34,018 nt of DNA from Myxococcales bacterium (GTDB taxonomy: Bacteria; Lernaellota; Lernaellaia; Lernaellales; Lernaellaceae): positions 73,665-107,682 of the forward strand of contig JAAYVF010000132.1 in assembly GCA_012517325.1 (NCBI GenBank), read 5' to 3'. The position numbers and the translations under genes are program-made. Under the pieces are notes generated by a model. The model was given only the letters and a program-made list of their open reading frames with translations, did no database searches and was not told where the DNA came from. Numbering within the stretch: position 1 is the first letter of the stretch; each line of letters opens with the position of its first letter. Shown in pieces: positions 16,302 to 23,392 of this stretch.

Positions 16302-17558
16302 ATGAACCAGCGGCTTCTTTTTATCGTCCTGGCTTTGCTTTTGCTCTGCCTGCCCGCCTGTTCCACGAACGACGACGACGACGATTCCGCCGACGGCGCG
16401 GCCGATGACGACGACGATTCCGGCGGCGAACCGGACGACGACAACGACAGCGCGGACGACGACGACGCGTCGCCCGCCGACGATGACGACGACGACACCA
16501 CGCCGGGCGAATGGCCGGGCGATCCCTGGTACGGCTGCACCGACGAGGACATCCCGGCGGACGCGACGGTCGTGACGGCCTTCGATCTGGCCGATCAATA
16601 CTACGACGGCGCGGACGACCGGCGGACCATCGAGGCGGCGGTGGAATTTCCCGCGGCCGCCGATTGGTCGCAGGTGACGCTGCGCCTAGAGTTGTCGTGC
16701 CCGGCCGACGGCGATTGCGACAATTGGGACCGGTTCGCCAATCTGTCGTTGGTGGAAAACGCCGGCGCCAAGGACGAGACGGCCTTCGAGCTTTGGCGGT
16801 ATATCACGCCGTATAACGTCGGCATGTGCATGCTGGGCGACATCACGCCTTTCGCGGCCAAACTGACGGGCACGAAAACCATCCGCTCGTTCGTCGACAC
16901 CTGGGTCGGTCCGAACTCGTCGGGCAACGGCCACGGCTGGCGCGTCACGGCCAAGTTCATCTTTCATCCGGCCGTCAAATCAGAAGTGCCGGATCAAATC
17001 GTCAACGTCTGGCCCTATCATTCGATCGAGGTCGGCAACCCCGACAACCCGATCGACACCCAGATCGGCGAACAGAATCTCGCGCTGCCGGCGACGCTCT
17101 CGCGGGCCGAATTGCGGGTGCTGGTGACCGGCCACGGCCAGGGCAACCGCGACAATTGCGCGGAATTCTGCCACCTGCAGCAGGTCATCCAGGTCAACGG
17201 CCAGTCGTTTCCCTTCGATCCCTGGCGCAGCGATTGCGGCTTCAATCCGCTCGGTCCCGAGCAAAGCGGCACCTGGAAGTACCAGCGCAACGGCTGGTGC
17301 CCCGGCGCGGTGGTGATTCCGCAGGTCATCGACGTGCTCGCGGCCCTCACCGCGGGAACCGACAACACCTTCGCCTATCAGGTCTGGAACGAGGAAAGCG
17401 CGCTGTACGAAAACACCTGCCGGCCCGGCGCGGGCGACGAGAACAACGTTTGCACCGAATGCGCCTTCAGCAGCGATCCGGGCAATTGCGATTACGACGG
17501 CGGCATGCACACCATGCCGGTCGATAACCTGACGGTGCAGCTTCTGCTTTGGGAGTAG
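16302..17558 (+). CDS. PNGase F-like peptide-N-glycosidase lipoprotein
   Basis: This 418-residue lipoprotein (lipobox LPAC, C20) has an acidic linker to about 65 and then two domains that match the N- and C-terminal halves of PNGase F. The enzyme cleaves N-glycans from asparagine in glycoproteins. Recognisable blocks are CDNWDRFANLSLV (139-151), ITPYNVG (168-174), VTGHGQGNRDNCAEFC (275-290, candidate catalytic E288) and GTWKYQRNGWCPG. The Asp in the CDNWDR block and Glu in the CAEFC block correspond to catalytic positions in PNGase F as I recall them. The start at 16302 has GGGAG upstream. It is the third gene of the operon, 28 bp after the previous stop. Confidence 0.87.
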   Translation: MNQRLLFIVLALLLLCLPACSTNDDDDDSADGAADDDDDSGGEPDDDNDSADDDDASPADDDDDDTTPGEWPGDPWYGCTDEDIPADATVVTAFDLADQYYDGADDRRTIEAAVEFPAAADWSQVTLRLELSCPADGDCDNWDRFANLSLVENAGAKDETAFELWRYITPYNVGMCMLGDITPFAAKLTGTKTIRSFVDTWVGPNSSGNGHGWRVTAKFIFHPAVKSEVPDQIVNVWPYHSIEVGNPDNPIDTQIGEQNLALPATLSRAELRVLVTGHGQGNRDNCAEFCHLQQVIQVNGQSFPFDPWRSDCGFNPLGPEQSGTWKYQRNGWCPGAVVIPQVIDVLAALTAGTDNTFAYQVWNEESALYENTCRPGAGDENNVCTECAFSSDPGNCDYDGGMHTMPVDNLTVQLLLWE

Positions 17559-17565
17559 CGCAGCC

Positions 17566-19305
17566 ATGACGAAAGTACATTGGTCGATCTTCGCACTGCT
17601 GCTTTTCTTGTCCGGCCTCGCCGCCTGCGGCGCGAATGACGACGATGACCCCGGATCAGGTCCGGGGCAGGCTCAAGATGATGACGATGATGATTCAACC
17701 GCCGACGATGCCGGCGACGATGACGACGACGTGACGCCGCCGGCCATCGATTGGGGAAGCTGCCCCGACTACATCCAACTCGACGCCACCATGGACGCCG
17801 AATGCGCGACCGCGCGGTTGCCGCTTGATTACGAAAAGAAAAACAGCAAGACCATTCCCGTTTTCCTGTATCGCGTTTCCGGTTCGGCCGCGACGAAACG
17901 GGGGCAAGTCTGGTTCTTACAGGGCGGCCCCGGCGGCAGCGGCGCCGATTTCGCCCAGTTGTTCCAGGTGTACGCCGCGGTTTACCCCGACCTGGATTTC
18001 TATTCGCTCGATCACCGCGGTGTCGGCAACTCGGCGCGCCTCACCTGCCCGCAGGAAGAAGTCGAGCCGTTCGATTACCAGGGCTGCGCGGCCTCGCTGC
18101 GCGACCAATGGGGCGACGACCTGATGGCCTTCAGCACGACGAATGCCGCTTACGACGTCAGCGTGCTGATCGAGGCCGTCCGCGAGTCAGGCGTGCCGGT
18201 TTACGTCTACGGCGGATCCTACGGCACCTATTGGTTGCAACGACTGCTGCAACTTTCGCCGCAACGGATCGACGGCGCGATTCTGGATTCCATCTGCTCG
18301 CCGGGTTTCACCAAACTGGACGAATACGACCCGCACTTCAACGAAATCGGCCACCAGATCATGGACACCTGCGCCACGGACGCGACCTGCGCCGAAAAAC
18401 TGGGAACGATCGATGCGGATCCCTGGACCGCGCTCGGCAAGGTGTACGAAAAAATCGACGCCGGCGACCTCTGCCTCGCACTCGGCGATGTCGACCGGAC
18501 CTTGCTGCGCGAAGGCCTGGGATTGTTGGAAACCGACTACTTTCTGCGCGTGGTGATCCCCTCGGTGATTTACCGGCTCAACCGTTGCGCCCCGAAAGAC
18601 GTGCTGGCCTTGAACAATCTGCTGACGATTCTGGAGGGGAAAAAGAAAATCATCACCGATCCCGACAAGCTGGCCAGCGATTACACGCTGGGTACCAGCA
18701 TCATTCTGGCGGAGTTGTACGGCGACACGACCTATGCCGAGGCGCTGAACTTCGTCAATCAGGCTTATTTTTCGGTCGATGCCGGCCTCCTCATCGGCGA
18801 AATTTTCGATTGGGGGCAGTGGCCGATCTATCCGGACGACGGCTATATGAACCGCTGGGCCGACACCGACGTGCCGCTGCTGATGCTGAACGGCGATTTC
18901 GATCCCCAGACCACCCTGTCGATGGCGACGCCGGCCGGAGAACACTTTACCGGATCGGCGCAAACCTTCGTCACGGTCCCCTATTCGCCGCACGGCGTCA
19001 TCACGGGTTCGCCGACTCCGACCGCCATCGCGGCCTACTTTGAAAACGACCTCGAAACGTTTCTCACTTCAACCTGCGGCGCGCAAATGATTTTCGATTT
19101 CCTGGCCGACCCGACCGGGCCGGTGGATACCGAATGTCTGGCCGCGATTCCGCCGTTGGAGTTCAGCGGCGATTCGCTGGTCAATCAATACATGAGCCTG
19201 GCGCTGTACGGCACCACCGACATGTGGGAAGGAATTCCGGCCGGCAAGCGCACGGCGGTTCCCCATTTTCTTCCCAATCCCTTCGCGCCTCGCCGGTGGC
19301 GCTGA
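17566..19305 (+). CDS. TAP/SlpE-like alpha/beta hydrolase lipoprotein
   Basis: This 579-residue lipoprotein (lipobox LAAC, C21) has an acidic linker to about 55. The catalytic domain matches the tripeptidyl-aminopeptidase/proline-iminopeptidase-like hydrolases. It has an oxyanion region LQGGPGGSG (118-126), SLDHRGVGNS, nucleophile elbow YGGSYGT with Ser218, a C-terminal Asp in LNGDFDPQTT and a His in YSPHG. Cys pairs suggest disulfides. It probably cleaves short peptides or peptide esters outside the inner membrane. It follows the PNGase F-like gene by 7 bp. The linker contains an in-frame palindrome (17649-17667) not seen in its relatives. Confidence 0.85.
   Translation: MTKVHWSIFALLLFLSGLAACGANDDDDPGSGPGQAQDDDDDDSTADDAGDDDDDVTPPAIDWGSCPDYIQLDATMDAECATARLPLDYEKKNSKTIPVFLYRVSGSAATKRGQVWFLQGGPGGSGADFAQLFQVYAAVYPDLDFYSLDHRGVGNSARLTCPQEEVEPFDYQGCAASLRDQWGDDLMAFSTTNAAYDVSVLIEAVRESGVPVYVYGGSYGTYWLQRLLQLSPQRIDGAILDSICSPGFTKLDEYDPHFNEIGHQIMDTCATDATCAEKLGTIDADPWTALGKVYEKIDAGDLCLALGDVDRTLLREGLGLLETDYFLRVVIPSVIYRLNRCAPKDVLALNNLLTILEGKKKIITDPDKLASDYTLGTSIILAELYGDTTYAEALNFVNQAYFSVDAGLLIGEIFDWGQWPIYPDDGYMNRWADTDVPLLMLNGDFDPQTTLSMATPAGEHFTGSAQTFVTVPYSPHGVITGSPTPTAIAAYFENDLETFLTSTCGAQMIFDFLADPTGPVDTECLAAIPPLEFSGDSLVNQYMSLALYGTTDMWEGIPAGKRTAVPHFLPNPFAPRRWR
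17649..17667. repeat. Palindrome inserted in a coding linker (REP-like)
   Basis: CCCCGGA-TCAGG-TCCGGGG is a perfect 7-bp inverted repeat with a 5-bp loop. It resembles dispersed intergenic palindromes common in GC-rich proteobacteria. It encodes part of the PGSGPGQ interruption within the Asp-rich linker of the alpha/beta hydrolase. Codon choice around it (GAT-rich) differs from the GAC-rich linkers of the neighbours. Confidence 0.55.
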
Positions 19306-19385
19306 AATCGCTCAACCCGGGCCGTTTTTGAACAACCGCGCGGTGATGGCGGTTGCCGAAAAATGAAGCCGACACAAATATTCGA

Positions 19386-19413
19386 TTGTTTTCTCCCTCA
19401 AAAGTAGTACAAA
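19386..19413 (+). promoter_or_regulatory. Weak candidate promoter of the first NGGFETG lipoprotein gene
   Basis: TTGTTT and TACAAA are spaced by 16 bp in an AT-rich intergenic stretch, about 63 nt before the start codon. This is a modest match only. The 19306-19475 region holds no gene. A 7-bp inverted repeat CAACCGC/GCGGTTG (about 19333-19356) without a T-run may be a weak terminator of the upstream operon. Confidence 0.35.
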
Positions 19414-19448
19414 TATTCCCAATCCTACAGAAAACAACCCGGGTTCAT

Positions 19449-19474
19449 GTACAAAACGAGGAGGAGGTTTGTAC
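19449..19474 (+). promoter_or_regulatory. Inverted repeat displaying the ribosome-binding site in its loop
   Basis: GTACAAA and TTTGTAC form a perfect 7-bp inverted repeat around the 12-nt loop ACGAGGAGGAGG. The loop is the Shine-Dalgarno region of the next gene, and the repeat ends 1 nt before its ATG. It could be an RNA hairpin presenting or gating the RBS, or a DNA operator. Confidence 0.55.
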
Positions 19475-19475
19475 G

Positions 19476-20294
19476 ATGAAATCATTTAAATTTTTCTTTT
19501 TCCTGTTTCTGTTGACCGGCATTCTCATCGCCTTCAGTTGCTCGGGCGACGACGATGACGACGACAACGACGATAACAACGACGATAACGACGACAACGG
19601 CGATGACGATGTGGCCGACGACGACGCGGCGGACGACGATTCCGGCGACGACGACAACGATTCGAGCGATGACGACGATTCCAGCGACGACGACAATGAC
19701 TCGGGCGACGACGACGACGATTCGGGCGATGACGACGACGACAACACTCCCGGCACCGCCGACTTGATCGAAAACGGCGGATTTGAAACCGGTGACGCCA
19801 CTGGTTGGACCGGCGAATGGCCCTACGATGAATTGGTTCACTCCGAGGATCTCGGCGACGACGATACGTCTCCCGACACGACCTGGTACATTCTTCCCCA
19901 CACCGGGTCGTACGCGGTCTGGTTCGGCCAGACCCATTCGCAGCACACCGCCTGGTTGGGACAGACGGTAACGGTGCCCAACGACATCACGACGGCCGAA
20001 GTCCGCGCCTGGCACTATTTGTACAAATTCGGCTCCTGCTCTTTCACCTTGACCCTCAAGCTGGTGAATCCGAACAATCCCAACAATGTCCTGCTCGACC
20101 TCGGCTCGTGGACGCAGGCGGATGCCTCGTTCATCGCCAACTACAAGGAATTCATGCACCAACTGTCCACCGCCGAACTGTCGAGCCTGCAGGGCGAAGA
20201 GGTCATGTTGCGGTACGAATATACGGGCCAGGGCGCGTTGATCTCCGGCTGCTATGTGTACCTGGACGACGTCAGTTTCGACGCAACCTGGTAA
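19476..20294 (+). CDS. Asp-rich-linker lipoprotein with NGGFETG beta-sandwich domain (copy 1)
   Basis: This 272-residue lipoprotein (MKSFKF..., lipobox FSC, C22) has the longest acidic linker here (about 25-90). A single domain follows that starts DLIENGGFETGDATGWTGEW and ends YVYLDDVSFDATW. This N-GGFE-x-G...W and terminal LDDVSF pattern is typical of secreted carbohydrate-binding-type jelly-roll modules, so glycan or surface binding is plausible but unproven. The ATG at 19476 has a strong GAGGAGG site; earlier in-frame codons lack a signal peptide. It is a tandem paralogue of the next gene. Confidence 0.75.
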   Translation: MKSFKFFFFLFLLTGILIAFSCSGDDDDDDNDDNNDDNDDNGDDDVADDDAADDDSGDDDNDSSDDDDSSDDDNDSGDDDDDSGDDDDDNTPGTADLIENGGFETGDATGWTGEWPYDELVHSEDLGDDDTSPDTTWYILPHTGSYAVWFGQTHSQHTAWLGQTVTVPNDITTAEVRAWHYLYKFGSCSFTLTLKLVNPNNPNNVLLDLGSWTQADASFIANYKEFMHQLSTAELSSLQGEEVMLRYEYTGQGALISGCYVYLDDVSFDATW

Positions 20295-20324
20295 AACGGA
20301 TTTCGTCAACGATATTGACTGGTC

Positions 20325-20360
20325 GGGCGCGGTGGAACATTCGCCGCGCCCTTCTGATTT
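20325..20360 (+). terminator. Probable terminator after copy 1
   Basis: GGGCGCGG and CCGCGCCC form an 8-bp GC stem with an 11-nt loop, followed by the T-rich TTCTGATTT. It lies 30 bp after the stop codon and before the promoter of copy 2. Confidence 0.55.
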
Positions 20361-20385
20361 CAGGCGGTTCCCGACCGGTTTTGCT

Positions 20386-20414
20386 TTGACCTTTCCCTAA
20401 AAAAGTCAGATAAT
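20386..20414 (+). promoter_or_regulatory. Promoter of NGGFETG lipoprotein copy 2
   Basis: TTGACC, a 17-bp spacer and GATAAT. The same hexamers and spacing recur at 21394-21422 before the next lipoprotein gene, with similar flanking bases, which supports the assignment. Confidence 0.72.
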
Positions 20415-20459
20415 TTTGCCATCTCAAGCAAAATCCGAATTTTAGAGAGGAGTGGGCAG

Positions 20460-21230
20460 ATGAATCCAAGGTATTTGTGGATACTAACGATTTTTGCGCT
20501 CTTCTTCGCCGCGATCGCGCTCAATTGCTCCAGTTCGGGCGATGACGACGACAATGACGATAACGACGACAACAACGACGGCGCCGACGACGACACCTCG
20601 GACGACGATGCCGGGACCGACGACGACGACAACGACGATAACGACAATGACACCGGCGATGACGACGACAATGACGACGCCTCGCCCGGCTCCGGCGATC
20701 TGATCCAGAACGGCGGATTCGAGACCGGCGACACCACCAACTGGGACGGCGAATGGCCCTACGACCAGTTGGTCTATTCCGAAAACCCCGACGACGACAC
20801 CTCGCCCGACGACGACGAATGGTACGTGACGCCGCACAGCGGCGCTTACGCGGCCTGGTTCGGCCAGACCTTCCAGCAGCATACCGCCTGGTTGGGACAA
20901 ACGGTGTCGATTCCCGAATCGCTGTCCGCCGGAACGATCGACTTCTGGTACTACATGTCCAAGTTCGGTTCCTGCACGTTTACCTTCACCGCCCGGGTCG
21001 TCGAGGCGGCCAATCCCGACAACACGTTGATCGACTTGGGCACCTGGACCGAGGCGGACGCCGCGTTCCTCGCCAAATACAAGGAACTGAACCGCGTGCT
21101 GACCACCGATGAAATGTCGGCGCTGCAAGGCGAGAATGCCGTCCTGCGCTTCGATTACACGGGATCGGGCGCCTTGATTTCGGCCTGCTATATTTACCTG
21201 GACGACGTCAGCCTCCAGGCGACCTGGTAA
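20460..21230 (+). CDS. Asp-rich-linker lipoprotein with NGGFETG beta-sandwich domain (copy 2)
   Basis: This 256-residue lipoprotein starts MNPRYLWILTIFALFF with lipidated C23 and an acidic linker (about 28-73). Its ectodomain (LIQNGGFETGDTTNWDGEWPY to YIYLDDVSLQATW) is clearly homologous to that of the preceding gene, sharing WFGQT, QHTAWLGQTV, KFGSC and the terminal LDDVS-x-x-ATW. Function is unknown; the fold is probably a jelly roll as found in carbohydrate-binding modules. GAGGAG precedes the ATG. The signal peptide matches the next gene (MNPRYLW) rather than its own paralogue, which suggests module exchange. Confidence 0.76.
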   Translation: MNPRYLWILTIFALFFAAIALNCSSSGDDDDNDDNDDNNDGADDDTSDDDAGTDDDDNDDNDNDTGDDDDNDDASPGSGDLIQNGGFETGDTTNWDGEWPYDQLVYSENPDDDTSPDDDEWYVTPHSGAYAAWFGQTFQQHTAWLGQTVSIPESLSAGTIDFWYYMSKFGSCTFTFTARVVEAANPDNTLIDLGTWTEADAAFLAKYKELNRVLTTDEMSALQGENAVLRFDYTGSGALISACYIYLDDVSLQATW

Positions 21231-21250
21231 TAAACAAACCGGCACCGACG

Positions 21251-21290
21251 AACGGGGAGAACACCGCATGGTTTTCTCCCCGTTTTCTTT
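21251..21290 (+). terminator. Intrinsic terminator after copy 2
   Basis: AACGGGGAGAA and TTCTCCCCGTT form a perfect 11-bp stem with a 12-nt loop, followed by TTCTTTC. It lies about 20 bp after the stop codon. Confidence 0.75.
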
Positions 21291-21393
21291 CTCGTCAAGA
21301 CTTTTTATTCCTGCGAAGACCGATTCATCGAAATCAAAGCCCAGTTGCCGGAGCCGGATTGCGCCTGACGTTCGGTCGCGCGCCTGCCGCCTT

Positions 21394-21422
21394 TTGACCT
21401 TTACCGGAAAATTTCCGATAAT
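21394..21422 (+). promoter_or_regulatory. Promoter of the carboxypeptidase-regulatory-like lipoprotein gene
   Basis: TTGACC, a 17-bp spacer and GATAAT, matching the promoter at 20386-20414. The bases after -35 (TTT-x-CC) and the A-rich spacer are also shared, suggesting common ancestry or regulation. Confidence 0.72.
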
Positions 21423-21465
21423 CCCCTCGTCTCACCTACCAACGGAAGAAAAGAGGAGTGCGCCG

Positions 21466-23280
21466 ATGAATCCAAGATATTTGTGGATGCTGGCTGTTTT
21501 TGCGCTCATTTTCCCGCTGCTTGCGCTGGGTTGCGCTAGTTCGGACGACGATGACGACGACAGCAACAACCTGCCCCCTTATGGGGACGACGACGATAAC
21601 GACGATACCGCCGATGACGACGACGACAACGACGACAACGATGACAACGACGACAACGACGACAACGACGACAACGACGACGACACCACGCCGCCCGACA
21701 ACGATACCGAGTACGATCCGCTGTCCTGCGCCCTGCCCGATCCGGAAGGCATCGGCAACGATTTGACGATTGGCGGCGGCCCGGTGACCACGACGATCAC
21801 CGTGTACGTTTACGACGACAAGACCTGCGCACCGCTCGAAAACGCCTCGGTTATTTACGGCGGCGCCCACCTGACGGATGCCGACGGCAAGGTGGTCCTG
21901 ACGGTGGCCAAGGATCAGGCGCTGGTCAGCGCGTACAAAACCGGCTATCAGTCCTGGTCCTATCAGGCCGATGCCGCGGTGATGTATTTCCGCCTGCGGC
22001 CCTCGACCTACGGTTACACCTACAACAACACCACCCAGGGCGTTTATACGCTGGACGACACGCCGCTCGCCCTGGACAACCCGACGATCAACAACCTCGG
22101 CGAGCTGATCGGCCTGATCAACAACCCGCTCTACATCGGCATCACCCTGCCGAATTTCTCGCGCCAGACCTGGTTGCAGACCGATCTCTCCGGTGTGCTG
22201 ACCGAGCAGACCTACCAGATCGACATCGATCTGCCCGACGCCGGGTATTACCTGCTTCTCTATCACAACGTGTTCCTGCCGGAACTGGACATCAACAACG
22301 TCATGGGCATCACGGTCGCCTGCCCGGATCATCCCTATTACCAGATGCCGATTCGCTCCGACGCGACCGAGCTGCCGTACGCCGGGATCGTCGGCGAACT
22401 CGACCTGGGCGCGATTCTCGACCTGCAGACCCTGACCGACCTGCTGACCGCGATCATCAACGGCGAGGACATCACCACCGTGCTGTTGACGCTCGTCGGG
22501 CCGCTGCTGCAGGACGGCTTCACCCTGCCCTACGTCGGCGCCGAACCCGCCTGGGATACGACCGGCGCGCCGGACCTGGCCATGGTGGAAGTCGGGGCCG
22601 AGAAAGAATCGTTCGACGTCACGATCACCAATCCGGACGCCGGGGCGGATTATCTCGGCGCATTGATTGCCGAGATTCCCAATCGGACGCTCATTCCGAT
22701 GGATCTCAACCTCGCCGACGCCGGCTCGCTGACGCTGGATTACGCCGACATCACCGATGCCGATTACGCCCTGACCATGGTAAAGACCAACTTCCTGGAT
22801 TCCACCTTCGAATCCAGCGATTTCTCCCTCGCGCTTAAATACGGTTGGTTCGCCGACACCTGGGCCGACGGCGCGACCTTTGACGATGCCGATTTCCTGC
22901 CCTACTTCGACAGCGCGAATACCAGCTACACCCCCGGCACGCACACCGTGGCTTGGGAAATGGAAGGCGGCAAGGCGACGCCCGACCTGTACTACGTCTA
23001 CATCCTGCCGGCCTGCATCGATTCCGGTTGTCCTACGATCATGGCCGTGGTGCCCGGCACCGCCACCGGCTTTACGGTGCCGTCCGAAATTTCCTACACC
23101 GGTTCGGCGGAAGACATCGTGGTTGTCGCGGCGATCGACCTGCCCGACGGCGTGACCATCGACGAGTACAACCCGACCAAGTTCCTCGGCTACGACAACT
23201 CGGCCATCTCGATCTGGATGAACTACAACCTGGTCGACCTGCTGATGTACCTCTTCGATCAAAACGTCGTGAAAAAATAA
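21466..23280 (+). CDS. Asp-rich-linker lipoprotein with carboxypeptidase-regulatory-like domain
   Basis: This 604-residue lipoprotein starts MNPRYLWMLAVFALIFPLLALGC (C23) and has an acidic linker with a nearly perfect Asp-Asp-Asn repeat (about 54-73). Residues about 100-170 form a beta-sandwich like carboxypeptidase regulatory or Cna-B-type domains (TITVYVYDDKTCAPLENASV, then LTDADGKVVLTV). The rest is beta-rich with no motif that I recognise. I chose ATG 21466 because AGAGGAG and the promoter lie just upstream; the longer frame has no signal peptide. A surface-exposed structural or binding role is plausible. Confidence 0.74.
   Translation: MNPRYLWMLAVFALIFPLLALGCASSDDDDDDSNNLPPYGDDDDNDDTADDDDDNDDNDDNDDNDDNDDNDDDTTPPDNDTEYDPLSCALPDPEGIGNDLTIGGGPVTTTITVYVYDDKTCAPLENASVIYGGAHLTDADGKVVLTVAKDQALVSAYKTGYQSWSYQADAAVMYFRLRPSTYGYTYNNTTQGVYTLDDTPLALDNPTINNLGELIGLINNPLYIGITLPNFSRQTWLQTDLSGVLTEQTYQIDIDLPDAGYYLLLYHNVFLPELDINNVMGITVACPDHPYYQMPIRSDATELPYAGIVGELDLGAILDLQTLTDLLTAIINGEDITTVLLTLVGPLLQDGFTLPYVGAEPAWDTTGAPDLAMVEVGAEKESFDVTITNPDAGADYLGALIAEIPNRTLIPMDLNLADAGSLTLDYADITDADYALTMVKTNFLDSTFESSDFSLALKYGWFADTWADGATFDDADFLPYFDSANTSYTPGTHTVAWEMEGGKATPDLYYVYILPACIDSGCPTIMAVVPGTATGFTVPSEISYTGSAEDIVVVAAIDLPDGVTIDEYNPTKFLGYDNSAISIWMNYNLVDLLMYLFDQNVVKK
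21625..21687 (+). repeat. (GACGACAAC)n 9-bp tandem repeat
   Basis: About six near-identical units of the Asp-Asp-Asn codons, the most regular acidic repeat in the window. Slippage would change linker length in frame. Confidence 0.8.
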
Positions 23281-23299
23281 AAACGGCGCGGTTGGACGA

Positions 23300-23329
23300 G
23301 CCCGCCCCCCGCAAGGGGCGGGCTTTTTT
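23300..23329 (+). terminator. Intrinsic terminator
   Basis: GCCCGCCCC and GGGGCGGGC form a perfect 9-bp GC stem with loop CCGCAA and six T residues. It ends the lipoprotein gene about 20 bp after its stop and separates it from the barrel gene. Confidence 0.93.
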
Positions 23330-23392
23330 ATCGATCATTCCGGCCCTACAATACGGCCGAATTTCTCCTGATCCGGACGGAGGTGAACGGTA

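Noticed and set aside
13644-21684. Spaced repeats in the lipoprotein region considered as a CRISPR array
   Set aside because: The repeats are short codon repeats without unique spacers, lie inside coding sequence and have no cas genes nearby.
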